Assembly (NCBI RefSeq): GCF_949628215.1
Contig: NC_134298.1
Span: 434,001 to 498,000, forward strand
DNA length: 64,000 bases
From: Phalacrocorax aristotelis
Lineage: Eukaryota; Chordata; Aves; Suliformes; Phalacrocoracidae
Reading direction: 5' to 3'
Part shown: one piece after another, positions 33,297 through 44,699 of the stretch
Numbering within the stretch: position 1 is the stretch's first letter
How the letters are laid out: the number at the start of each line of letters is the position of its first letter
Notes under the pieces: generated by a model
The model's input: only the letters and a program-made list of their open reading frames with translations
Told to the model about the DNA's origin: nothing
Databases searched by the model: none
Made by a program: the position numbers and the translations under genes

Positions 33297-34238
33297 TCAC
33301 AACTGCCTTAGGGAGCTAGAAAATGCCTTCAATATGCTCTCCTTTAAGGCTTGTTTGACTTGATTGTTCCTGAGTGAGTAGATGTATGGGTTAAGCATCT
33401 GAGTCACCACTGAGAAGAAGAAAGAAAGAACTTTGTCAGAGTCCTTCCCACCTCGCTGTGCTGGGCGGATATACCTGTAAATACATGTGCTGTAAAAGAT
33501 AATCACCACCATGAGGTGAGCTGAGCAAGTGGAAAATGCCTTCTTCCTACCTGCGGAAGATGGTATATGCAAGATGGTGATAACAATGCAGCCATAAGAA
33601 ACAGCAGTTACTATTAAGGTCCCAGGTATGATGATAATTAGTATAATAAGCATCAGTCCTTCAATGAACCCTGTGTCTGTGCAGGACAGCTGCAACAACA
33701 GGGAAGTATCACAGTAAAAGTGGTTCATGACATTGGGACCACAGAATGGCAACTGGACAATCATAATGGTGGGAGGAAACATCAAGAGAAAACTCACTGC
33801 CCAGCAAGCCAGAACCAGCTGGAGGCAAAATCTGTTGTTCATAACTGTTGTGTAATGCAAAGGGCAGCAAATGGCAACGTATCGATCAAAGGACATTGTT
33901 GCCACATGGAAAAATGTGCAGGTACCCAAGTAAAAGAAAAGCAGCATCTGAAGGAAACAGCCAGGCAGGGAAATCATCTTCCTCTCTGTCACAAGGCTGT
34001 AGAGGGTGCTGGGAATGAAGGTGGAGGTGAAAGTGATTTCCAAAAGGGCAAAATTTCTGAGGAAGCAGTACATTGGGGTCTGAAGGAAATGATTCATAAG
34101 AGTAATGCTGATGACAGTAATGTTTCCAAGCAGGATCAAGAAGTAGGCAATCACAAGGAACAGAAAGAGGATGATCTCCAAATGGCGGCTGTTGGTCAGC
34201 CCCAAGAGGACAAATTCTGCTACTGTTGTGTGGTTCAT
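33297..34238 (-). CDS. Olfactory receptor, intact, single exon
   Basis: A 313-residue, uninterrupted seven-transmembrane receptor of normal OR length. It starts MNHTTVAEFVLLGL with an N-glycosylation site at residue 2; TM2 carries PMYCFLRNFALLEI (usual PMYFFL); TM3 end has MSFDRYVAICCPLHY; loop 2 has the cysteines of PFCGPNVMNHFYCD and LQLSC; TM6 begins RKKAFSTCSAHL; TM7 is PYIYSLRN, and the tail ends SSSLRQL. The conserved LEI and SSAGRKKAFSTC features resemble the OR6-type group of class II receptors; ligand unknown. It acts in the ciliary membrane of olfactory neurons through G protein signalling (family knowledge). Codons read cleanly and the start is the first Met before the standard N-terminus. 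As in other OR genes the 5' UTR would lie in upstream exons (towards 34.3-37 kb), which I did not find. Confidence 0.95.
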   Translation of the reverse strand: MNHTTVAEFVLLGLTNSRHLEIILFLFLVIAYFLILLGNITVISITLMNHFLQTPMYCFLRNFALLEITFTSTFIPSTLYSLVTERKMISLPGCFLQMLLFFYLGTCTFFHVATMSFDRYVAICCPLHYTTVMNNRFCLQLVLACWAVSFLLMFPPTIMIVQLPFCGPNVMNHFYCDTSLLLQLSCTDTGFIEGLMLIILIIIIPGTLIVTAVSYGCIVITILHIPSSAGRKKAFSTCSAHLMVVIIFYSTCIYRYIRPAQRGGKDSDKVLSFFFSVVTQMLNPYIYSLRNNQVKQALKESILKAFSSSLRQL

Positions 34239-36159
34239 TGAGATTTCATTGCTAGCAGAAAAAGAAAAAAAGGCCCATTTTGAGAACTAGTGGAAAACAA
34301 CAGAGCACAAGTCAATTTGGCTTTGCTAACTTTAAAGGGCAATGAACCCTTCTAAGAGACTGGAGCAGCCGCAGTAACCACATATTAACAATCTTATTCA
34401 CGTAAACAGAGTCCCAAGCTCCACTTGGAACATTGAGTCCTTACTCCAGTTAAAATTATTCATACCATTCCTTCTGAGTATAGTTGAGAAAGGTGCACAT
34501 GCAGAAACTGTTACAGACCCTAGGACAAATGAATCTCTGAATGGTTTGACAATGTTCACCCTCCATCAAATACAGAAAAAAAGCCAAATGCACACAGTGA
34601 GTACTTTGACTAAGTGTCCAAAGACGTCGTAGTTGAAATTAATTTAAAAGCAGTACTGCAGAGGAATGCACTCACACTGTAGACTGACACTGAAGCAGAT
34701 TAGACTAGTTGGTGGATAGACTGGTTGCATTAGTATTGGAAACAGAAACTTACTGCAGTTAAAAGGAGATAAAAAGAAAATGACAGAGAGAGATAGAGAC
34801 TTTACAGGGAAAGACCAGACAGAAAGATAGCAATGCTACAAAGAGAAGGATGGCTGGTTACCACTGAGGGAAGGCAAAATGCAAAGAGAAAAGAATGGAT
34901 GCTACACCAAGCAAGACTATAAAAGGGGGAAGGAGAAAAAGTATGGGAAAAAATTTCTGTTTACTTTTCATTTACCCTCAGCTCTACAGCTCCAGTGGAT
35001 CAATTCGGATGCTGTTGGTCGTTCTTTCTTCTTCAGAGCACCTGTCTCCAGGTATTCCTTCACCTTACAACATCCTACCCCAAACTCAGACATGTATACA
35101 CCTCCACTGCACTGTGTCTACACTACTGTACTACACTAACATAGTCACCACTGTGGTTGCCATCACCTTGTGGAAGTGAAGTGGAACCTGAAAACTCTGG
35201 CTGACGTCCTTCAATCAAATTATTTTCATGCAGACTTGCAAGATCCCATCTACGGCTTTTCAACTGCATTCTCCCTCATTTTTCTCCCAGACACCAGCCC
35301 TCCTTGCCCTAAAAAGAGACACACATCTTGTTTTACATTCAGATCTCCCAGGTTTTATCTATTGTGTCTGGATCTTTGAATCTGGTTTAGACTTATTTCA
35401 GACTCATTTCAGGTATTTCTGAATGATTGAAATAAACACCAACACAATGAGTTTCCAGGGAAAGCAAGTACATCTTAGGTAGCTCATAGCCCATGCCAAA
35501 CATGCCACTCAACTTTCCTTCTTCAAAAGCTCTTTAAAAAATGCTCAGCAAAAGGGTAGATACAAGTTAGGATGCTACAACCCTTCTTATCACACTATTC
35601 CCATCAAATCTTTCCCCTTTAGTGCCCTTTTTCCAGCAAAACACAGCGTTTTATTATCATCATCTCATAGTTGTTTCTCAAAAAAACACCTTCCCTCTCA
35701 CAAAACATATAAAATAGAGAACATATTTTTTAATACCACACGTGGACAGATATTATCTGGAAGATGAGTGTCCAGTAACAACTAAAAGCTTTTTCTTATT
35801 TTGCAGACTACAAGTTCAGTTTTCCAAGCCATTGTGCCCTTCATCTTTCGTTGTCTACAAAAAATCACACCTAATCTTTAAGAAATGGTCCAAATAGTTA
35901 CCAGTATATCCACAACAATCCAGGATTTTTCAAAAAAGATTCTGAGTCTGATGTTTCTCCTTCATTTAGTTTGACATCTGATCTTTGGCAAATAAATTTC
36001 CTCTCTTTTCAGCTCCTTTTTATAATAGTGGTAGCATATCACATTCTTGTACTTCTTCACTGAGTCAAACCTCAGGGACCAATTAGGTATTGAAATCTGC
36101 CAAAAACCTTCTGGGAAAATGTTTGTGAAAGTTTGAAGAATGACAAGAATATTATCAAA
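34239..36159. other. Gene-free stretch upstream of the OR gene
   Basis: It should contain the promoter and non-coding 5' exon of the OR gene, but no sequence mark identifies them. No repeat was recognised. Confidence 0.4.
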
Positions 36160-36910
36160 CCATAGAGAGAATGAGCTTGGAAATGACCTCTGAGGGTCCA
36201 ATCCCTTGCTAAAAGAAAGGCTAACTTCAAAGCTGGACAAGGTTGCTCATGACCTTCTCTAGGTAAGTGTGGATATCTCCATGCATGGGGATCCCACAAC
36301 TTCCTTCGGCACCGCCCTGTGCTTCACCATTTTCTTTATGAAAAGGTATTTCCTTGTGTCCAGTGGAGATTTACTTGTTCAAGCCATGACCCACACCTCT
36401 TATCCTTTCATTGTGCACTTCTGAGAGGTCTGGCTCTGACTTCTCTATAAATCCCTTTCAGACAGTGGGAAGTACAGCTAGATCCCTCCTCTGAACTTTG
36501 TCTTCTTCCTCTGCTTCTCTTCATGGGTTATGTACCTCAGTTCTCTCATCAACTTGCTCGTCCTCCATTGAACTCAAAACATTTTTATAACATCTTTGGG
36601 TTTTTTTACTGGGGGCAAGGGGAGATATACTGTACGAAGTTCTCCAGATGCAGCCTCACAAGTGCCAAGCAACAAGAAATTAGCACCTATCTTGAACGGC
36701 TGGCTACAATCCTGTGAACGTAGCCCAGTATGCAGTGAACCTTCACTGTCACAGGGGCACACTGCTGATGTGTTTGGCATGTCACACCAGGAGCCCACAG
36801 GTCTGTCTGCAGAGTGGCTCCACAGCCAGGCAGCTTCCAGCCTACACCTGGTGATGGGGTTATCCCATCCCACATGCAGGACAACTGAAGGGAGCCCGCT
36901 CCACCTCACT
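36160..36910 (-). mobile_element. CR1 LINE fragment, old, antisense
   Basis: The + strand reads a worn CR1 reverse complement: TTGGAAATGACCTCTGAGGG, 'tgctcatgaccttctctagg', 'tactgtacgaagttctccag', 'agtgccaagcaa', then 'gggcacactgctgatgt' and 'ggtgatggggttatcccatcc'. The order is right for the C-terminal and 3' UTR part. Divergence is high, so it is probably older than the other CR1 copies in the window. Confidence 0.65.
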
Positions 36911-37492
36911 TAGTACATGAACTAAGTAATAGCTAGCTTCCTAGCTACTGTGGTTACTACCAGGAGCTAAGTTCAAAGCACCAACATCAGACAGGAACTA
37001 GACTATTAAACCACCCTTCGGCATCATCCATCTTTCTCTGTTCACTATTAGGAATAAAGTGACTAACATGGATTTCTAAAGCAAAGGCCTAAAGCTAGCG
37101 GAGGAAACACACCCTTGTAAGAACTTGAAAGCCAAGTCAATTTCTAAGTTAGTGAGGATTATCCCAGATCCTTCCTTAAATTAGGACTCACTCACCTCAA
37201 TCAGCCTATTCTGTAGCTGTGGACAGGAGAAAAGGACAAACAGACATTACTGCAAATCTCAGCTCTGCAGGAATCAAAACTTTACTTTGACTGTTAATAC
37301 TTGCCGTCTTCCTGAGGGAAGCAATTCATAAGTTGGATTGAAATCCTTCACCACACATGAAGAAGAAATAAACAAATTATTAACCATTTAGTACAGGAGG
37401 AAAGAGGATCACTCTATAGGCCATCTGTTTATTTCTAAAATGTTTTTCTCTATTTTGATGACGTTCCTGGAACTACTAATAAATCAACAGCA
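36911..37492. other. Gene-free stretch
   Basis: Nothing was recognised. Confidence 0.35.
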
Positions 37493-38925
37493 TAGGATGT
37501 CCCAGAGGACTGGAGGAAGGCAAATGTTACCCCTAACTACAATTAAGTCTTGAGGGAGGATCCGGGTAACTATAGGCCCATCAGTCTTACTTCAATCCCT
37601 GGGAAAGTTATGGAACGTATCCTCCTTAGGGCCGTCACAAGTCAAATAAAGCACGTGATTGGGAAAAGCCAACATGGCTTCACTAAAGGTAGATTGTGGT
37701 TGACAAACCTGGTGGCCTTCTATGACAAAGTGACTTGGCCTGGTTGACATGGGGCGGGAGGCTGGACGCTGTCTACCTGGACTTCTCCAAGGCCTTTGAT
37801 ACGGTCCCCCACAGCCTCCTCCTGGAGAAACTGATGTGTTACGGCCTAGACAAGTGGTCTGTGCAGTGGGTGGGGAACTGGCTGATGGGCCGCACCCAAA
37901 GGGGGGTGGTAAATAGCTCTTTCTCAAACTGGCAACCTGTCACTAGTGGAGTCCCCCAGGGATTGATATTGGGCCCAGTGTTATTCAACATCTTTATAAG
38001 TGATCTGGATAACGGCATCCAGTGTAGCCTGATGAAGTTTGCTGATGACACCAAGTTGAGTGGGGAAGTAGACACTCCAGAAGGGAGAGCTGCTCTGCAG
38101 GGAGATCTGGATAGGCTGGAGGAGTGGGCCAGCAAGAACCTTATGAAGTTCAACAAGGAAAAGTGTAAGATCATGCACCTGGGAAAACATAATCCGGGAG
38201 TGCAGCACAGACTGGGATCCACCTGGCAGGAGAGCAGCTCTGTGGAAAGGGACCTGGGGGTCCTGGTGGACAGAAAGCTCAACAGGAGTGAACAGTGGCT
38301 GCTGCGGCCAAGAAGGCCAACAGGATGCTGGGTTACATCAAAAAGGGCATCGCCAGCAGAGAGAAAGAAGTCATTATCCCACTTTCCTCAGCACTTGCCA
38401 GGCCACACCTGGAGCACTGTGTACAGTTCTGGTCCCCACTGTACAAAAAGGACGTGGACAGGCTGGAAGGGGTCCACAGAAGGGCCACCAAGATGATCAG
38501 AGGACTGGGAAGCTGCCATATGAGGATGGGCTGGGAGAGCTGGGTTTGTTCAGCCTTGAGAAAAGGAGGCTCAGAGGGGATCTCGTCCCCGTGTACCAGT
38601 ACTTAAGGGGCAGCTACAAAGAAGATGGAGACTCCCTTTTTACACAGAGTCACGTGGACAGGACAAGGGGGGATGGACACAAGTTGCTCTTGGGGAGATT
38701 CCGATTGGACACCAGAGGGAAATTTTTCACAGTGAGGACAGTCACCATTGGAATAATCTCCCCAGGGAAGGGGTTGACTCGGCCACGTTGGACACCTTCA
38801 AGAGTCGTCTGGACATGGTGCTGGGCCATCTTGTTTCAACTGTGCTCTTCCTAGAAAGGTTGGACTAGATGATCCCTGAGGTCCCTTCCAACCTGTGATT
38901 CTGTGATTCTGTGATTCTGTGGATG
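37493..38925 (+). mobile_element. CR1 LINE, 5'-truncated, young
   Basis: It begins inside the RT domain (WRKANVTP region, then [20 protein letters not shown]) and carries [40 protein letters not shown] and KFADDTKLSGEVDTPEG (RT box), the C-terminal part ([20 protein letters not shown]), and the full 3' tail with three GTGATTCT units at 38896-38922. Frameshifts occur at about 37540, 37745 and 38290. The sequence is nearly the same as the reverse complement of 51290-52730, differing at only a handful of residues over about 250 codons, so both come from a recently active subfamily. Confidence 0.92.
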
Positions 38926-38965
38926 TTTGGTAATGAGGAAGTTCTTATGTAAGAGTGGGAACCAT

Positions 38966-39131
38966 CCAAGATGATATTGTAATATGTCTTTCCAGCAGGT
39001 TCAGGTATTATTCTGCCACTTGTTAATCTGTAGTCTGTACCAGGTCTTATCACACTCAGCTCGTCTGCACTGTCCTGTCTGTCATGGCTTACTACTCTCT
39101 GTTACTCAACTCTTGATCAAAGTAAGGTTGT
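38966..39131 (+). repeat. Direct repeat, copy 1 (unidentified)
   Basis: The text TTTCCAGCAGGTTCAGGTA, CTGCCACTTGTTAATCTG, and 'caactcttgatcaaagtaag' is found again, in the same order and spacing, at 39918-40087. It starts about 40 bp after the end of the CR1 copy. Confidence 0.7.
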
Positions 39132-39284
39132 GCTAATCCCACTTTATTTTGCCCCTTTGTCTTACTGTCATCTGGCAAATACAGGCAATTATATTTTCAC
39201 TTGCAATATACATCATTAGTGGGCAAATAGCTTAAGTTTTCACAGATGTATACACTCCATACACAAAAATTATGATTAAAAAGT

Positions 39285-39423
39285 CTGGGGAGTTCTCTGG
39301 GGAGGACTGGGGCTCTGAGCAACCTGACCTAGTTGAAGATGTCCCTGCTTACTGCAGGGAGGTTGGACTAGATGGCCTCTAAAGGTCCCTTCCAACCCAA
39401 ACCATCCTATGATTCTATGATAG
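39285..39423 (+). mobile_element. CR1 LINE 3' fragment
   Basis: A 5'-truncated CR1 tail: GGTTGGACTAGATGGCCTCT, AAAGGTCCCTTCCAACCCAA and ATCCTATGATTCTATGATA. It lies between the two copies of the direct repeat. Confidence 0.88.
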
Positions 39424-39917
39424 GAATGATGACCATAAACGAATAGGGTGCAAGCTAATCAATGGCCATCAGGACCTAGTAATCTTAACCCTTATGAAGG
39501 CAGCTTGCTTTATTCACATTGTACTCACTGTAAATTAGTTGTCTGTTTCTTCCATGCAAACACCAGCTGGGGAGTTTCAATATATAACTCAAACTTCATA
39601 GGTATTTGTCACTTCTTGGAGTTGCGTCTACTGCTGGTGTTGTGGCTCACTGAAAGTGCATTAGTCATATCACAGATGCCCTGTATCCATAAGCCTAAGG
39701 CATACTGGGACTATGAATTCTGGAAGGGCTGTGCTGTTGTGACCACTGCTCTTACCTCTCGCTCTTGAGGGGATAGTAACATCTTGGCACCAACATGTAA
39801 CCTTTCCACCTCACATCTTCTGTGTCTACAGTTTCTGCATACCAGTGTTCCCCTCATATGTCTATTACCAGGGCTTTTTCAGACAAATGTCAGCACAAGT
39901 TATCAATCCAGTCAGTC

Positions 39918-40087
39918 CCCAGAGATATCATGGTATACCTTTCCAGCAGTTTTAGGTACTGTTCTCCTGCCACTTGTTGACTGGTGGCATCTGCAAAGGC
40001 TCATCACACACAGTTCTTATTTACATTGTCCTGCTGACCATGTCTCATTACACTCAGCTATTCAACTTGTGATCAAGGCAAGAGGGT
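39918..40087 (+). repeat. Direct repeat, copy 2 (unidentified)
   Basis: Matches copy 1 at about 70 to 75 percent by eye (TTTCCAGCAGTTTTAGGTA, CTGCCACTTGTTGACTGG, CTCATCACACACAGTTC, 'caacttgtgatcaaggcaag'). No coding content and no known repeat family recognised. Confidence 0.7.
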
Positions 40088-41209
40088 GATATTCATGTGA
40101 CATATACGCGTGGTGAGGTGACTGCCACCCCACAGCAGAATTCTAAAATGAGACAGGCTACCACCACAGTCAAGTGTCTGTTGTTGTTGCCTGCAGATGA
40201 AGACCTGTATGAGTTGCATGTATTTCCTCATGCTCCCAGCATGGATGACAAGTTAGTGACAAAAATTCAGTAAAGGAAACATATTGGTATTAGCAGGAGG
40301 ACAGAGAGGTCTAAGGCTAGCATAACTCCAGGAGAAAATGCACTTAAGGAAAAGAGAATGGCCCTAGAGCTGACCCGACCTGACAGCAGAGAGATGGAGG
40401 AAATTATACATTTAACTGTAAACCATGGTTCTTTCACATGCTGCCTCTACAATCCAAACTTCCCCCAGATTTTAGCACAACACTGAACAGTGCCTCTACA
40501 AGATGTGCAACTTCCACTTTGCTTAGTGTCACAGAATAACCAGGATGCAACTGAGATCAGGTCAGGACAGTAGCAGTATATCACTACAACCCTAGAGGAG
40601 AGCAGAGAGCAGCAGTGACGCTCTGCTGATGTGAACTCTGCCCAAATGGGGCAGTTACAGAGTTTATACACCTTTGGGTTATACGACTCATTCTTCACCA
40701 AGCCCTGTCAGATAAGCAGGACATGGTAAATCACAGTGTGATGGTAAATCCACAGAGTGGATTACTTCAGATAAGGAGTATCTAGACAGTCCATCCTTTT
40801 ACAATCAACTCATTCTTTCAACACTTGGGTCATGCTGAGCCAGCGAGGCAATCAAGTCACGCTGCAGACTTCTAACTAGAGAAGTCTGCAAACCTCTGCC
40901 TATGAGGTGTCAGCTATTTCACTTCTACACTGGGGAAAGGATCAGCACAAGTAAAAAGCTTCAGATGTGTTCAAGTTAGCATGGCTGGAGCAAGACATCG
41001 GTTTTGGATAGCATTGGGTTAGCAAGAGCTTAAGAACTTCCACTTGCCAGTCCAAAATGAAATCTCATGCAACAAATAATCATTGAGCATTCATTCTAGG
41101 TTTTTAGGTGGAGTAATGACCACTGCTGCCTTCTCAAAGGTCTTGTGAAAAACAGAATCAGTTGTGTGTGTGGTTTGGGGTTTTCTTCAGCTGCTAAATC
41201 ATTGACTCT
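40088..41209. other. Gene-free stretch
   Basis: Nothing was recognised. Confidence 0.4.
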
Positions 41210-41756
41210 GTTATGACGAATTAAAAGTATATTAGATACTAAGCCTCAAGCACTCAGGATAAACATTTGTGTTGAAGAAACTTAGCTAACATTGTATTAG
41301 GTCAAGATGTTCTTTGTATATGTTAAAACTAAAGGACACTAAACTATATTTAATTAGAAGAACAGACATTCAGAATCCTTGGAGAAGGATGGAGAGACTG
41401 ATTAAAGGGAAAACTCTCTCCTCAGATGAAGCCAGTATTGTTAACCAAGGACATCCTGGGGCATCACCTTAAGGAGAGCAACTAATCAGGATGTTTTATG
41501 TATGGTTCCTCATTTGCATATTAAATTCAAAAGGACCTGTACGTTTAAGATGAAGTAAGAAAGAAACTAGCCAATGACTAGCTGGGGGGCATGAATATTA
41601 TGTGTTACTAATACATTTAACAGTATAAATACTTACTGTGATTTTGACGCGGTGTGCTTGATTTGTGGAAAACCACCGAGCGCCCAGGGCTACACAACCC
41701 TGAAATAAACAAGCAGTGTCTCTCCTGAGTGTGTGATTATTGACCCACTGCACACC
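41210..41756 (+). mobile_element. 5' LTR of the class I ERV
   Basis: Starts TGTTATGACGAATTAAAAG, carries a TATA-like CAGTATAAATAC at 41620 and AATAAACAAG at 41704, and ends shortly before the primer-site-like sequence. Length about 550 bp. The end position is uncertain by about 30 bp. Confidence 0.65.
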
Positions 41757-41993
41757 AGGCGACGGATCTGCTTTTTTGGAAAATGGTTTCCTGGCAACCC
41801 AGATGGGACTGCTGTGAAGCCTTACCTGGACTGTCTTGCCAGCTGCTGGTAGGGAGAAGCTGCTCTTCGGACTCCAAGCATGCACCAACCTGTTGTTTGG
41901 AGGACTCCATGAGTAATCTCCCTATCCAGAGCAGGTAAGTGACTCAAAGGTGCCACGCATGATGAAGAGACATTGCATGGGGTAACAGTGGTG

Positions 41994-42556
41994 TGCTGGT
42001 TTTGGCTGGGATAGTTAATTCTCTTCACTGTAGCTGGTATAGTGCTGATGGCACATTGCTGCTTCAGTTGTTAAGTAGCAGTTCAGTGTCGCTAAGTAGC
42101 ACCTATAGAAGTTGGGGACCTTTCCAGCTTCCCGTGCTCTGCTACATGGGCAAGGGGCCAGGAAGGGTGGGGCCACAGCCAAAACAGCTGACCCAAACTG
42201 GCCAATGGGATATTCCATACCATGTGATGTCATGACCAGTATATTAAGCTGGGGAGGCAGTTGCAGCTCAGGGACTGGTAGTGTTGGACTGGTGGGTGGT
42301 TGTCATGAGTTGTTTGATTTGGGTGCTCATTTCCCCTTCCCCCCACCCTGGGTTTTGCCTCTCTCTTGTTATTTTTCCTTTTCATTGCATTATTATTGTT
42401 GTTGTTATTGTTTTATTTTAATTATCAAGCTGTTCTTGTCTCAACCTGTGAGCTTTCTCACTTTTACTCTTCTACTTCTCTCCCCCACCCTGCCAGTGGG
42501 GGAGTGAGAAAGCGGCTGTGTGGGGCTGAGCTGCCGGCTGAGGCTACACCACAACA
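41994..42556 (+). mobile_element. Solo LTR of a class II-type ERV inside the class I ERV
   Basis: It runs from TGCTGGTTTTGGCTGGGATA to GCTACACCACAACA, with CAGTATATTAAGC as a TATA-like box near 42238 and the ending GAGTGAGAAAGCGGCTGTGTG shortened here to GTGAGAAAGCGGCTGTG. It matches the LTRs at 48051-48632 and (reversed) 8741-9140. Flanking bases do not give a clear target-site duplication. Confidence 0.82.
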
Positions 42557-44699
42557 AATGGGTAAAGGTATTTTGTAAGTGCTGTGCATGTTTGCACAGT
42601 GATGACTGGAGTGCATGAAAGCGTGGTTGGTAAGAATGTTGAAAGAATGTAAATTGTTGATATATGATTTGAATGTATTGATGATGATGGAGGACAGAAG
42701 GGAATTGTCTTGGTGTTGTTCTGCTTGTAGTATTGGGGGAAATGTTTGAAAATGGAAGATGAAGATAAGGATATGCAATTGTTGGTTTTTATCTCAGTTA
42801 ATAGAAAGTGCATATAAGGTATACAATAATAGGGAAGAATTGGAAAGGAAGGAAAAACAGAAGGATAAATTGAAGGATAGAATGTAAAATACTGCAATTC
42901 TAGCAGCTGCCTTTGCTCAAGCACACACTTCCTCTCTGGGAAAGGGTTTCCCAAGAGGGCAAGGGCATGGAAGGGGGCAAAGACTAGGAGGAGATATTGT
43001 CTCTTTGAGGAGAGGTCAGTGTGCAGTTTGAAAGGAAAAGGGACATTGGAAAAATGAATGCCCAAAGAGACAATTGGACCCATTCCAGAGGCAGACTTAC
43101 TTACAATTTGTAAGTACAGAAGATTCAGATTGATGGAGACTAGGGATTGAGAAATTAGATTCCTCAGACAAACCCCTGGTTTCAGTCAAGCTGGGGAATG
43201 AGGCAGTTAAATTCCTAATTGATACAGGGGCAATATATTCTGTACTAAATAGTTGTAAAGTGCCCATAAGAAAATTCTCTATGTCAGTGATTGGTGCCAG
43301 AAGAAAATGATAAGTCAGATCCTTTTTTCAACCTTTTCAAGTGTGAAATTGGGAATAAAATACTTACACATGAATTTTTGTATATGCCAGAATGTCCAAA
43401 TACCTCTGATGGGAAGGGATTTATTGAATAATTTGGGAGCAAAAATAACCTTTTATTGGAACAAAATTTGAGTGCTTACTCCACAAAATAATGCCTAGGA
43501 ACACAAGTATATATGTTACAGGAATTATTAGAGACACAAGGTGCTGGAAATAAAGAGAAAAAAATTGAAGCCTCCTCTGAAATTATGAATGAAGTAATCC
43601 CTTTTGTCTGGGCAAGCAAAAAGCCTGGAAGAGCTAAATCGGCAGAACTGGCAAGAGTGGAATTGAAACGGGGAGCAAAGCTGGTAAGACAAAAACAATA
43701 TCCCATAAAAAAGGAGGCCCATGTTGGACTGGAGCAATGGCAAGGTAAGAAGACCGCCACTACTTTGTTACAATATGTAGATGATATCTTGTTGGGAGCA
43801 GACACAGTTGAAGAAAACTTTCAGCTTATTAAACTTTCTGGGGTTAGTGGGATACAAGGTGTCACAAAAGAAAGTACAATTTATGCAGCAGCAGTACTGG
43901 AGAAGAAAGGACACCACTGGTTATCCCCGAGCAGGCTGGTACAATACCAAGCAGTACTGCCCCAACAAGAAGATATAGCAACGAAAGTGTCCAGTACCCT
44001 GAATCCGGCATCATTATTACCCTCACATGTAAAAGAAAAATTGGCACATGACTGTTTACAAACTCTACTCCAGTTGCTCAAACCTGAAGGATACTCCTTT
44101 ACAGAATCCCAGCTGAGAGCTGTTTACTGACGGAAGCAGCTTCATAGTGAAGGGAGAACAGAAGGCTGGATACACAATTGTCACTCTAGAACAGGAAATA
44201 GAGGCAAAACTGCTGCCAGTAAATACAACTCCTCAGAAAGTTGAATTAATTGCTTTAACATGAGCTCTGGAATTATCAGAAGGAAAGCAGGCTAATGTCC
44301 ATACTGACACAAAATATGCTTTTGGAGTTAAAAATACTCATGGTGCAATTTGGAAAGAAAGAGGATTGCTATCTTCACAAGGGAATCTTATATAGCGAAG
44401 AGATTATTAAATTACTTGAGGAAGTTAGTAAAACTACGGAAATAGCAGTGTTACACTGCAAAGCATGTCAATCTGGGCAAAATGATGTAATTAGAGGAAA
44501 CAGAAAAGCAGACAAGACTGTGAGGAGAATTGCTCTGTCAACAGCTGTAGCTTGACCTTGACCCCAGAAAAAAACTTTAAAGATCGACACCCCTGATTAT
44601 ACAGAAAAAGAAAATAAGTTGGCCAAATTATTAAAAGGCATAAAGACTGCTGAAGGATGGTGGGTAACCCCAGCAGGACAATGCATTGAAACTCCACAA

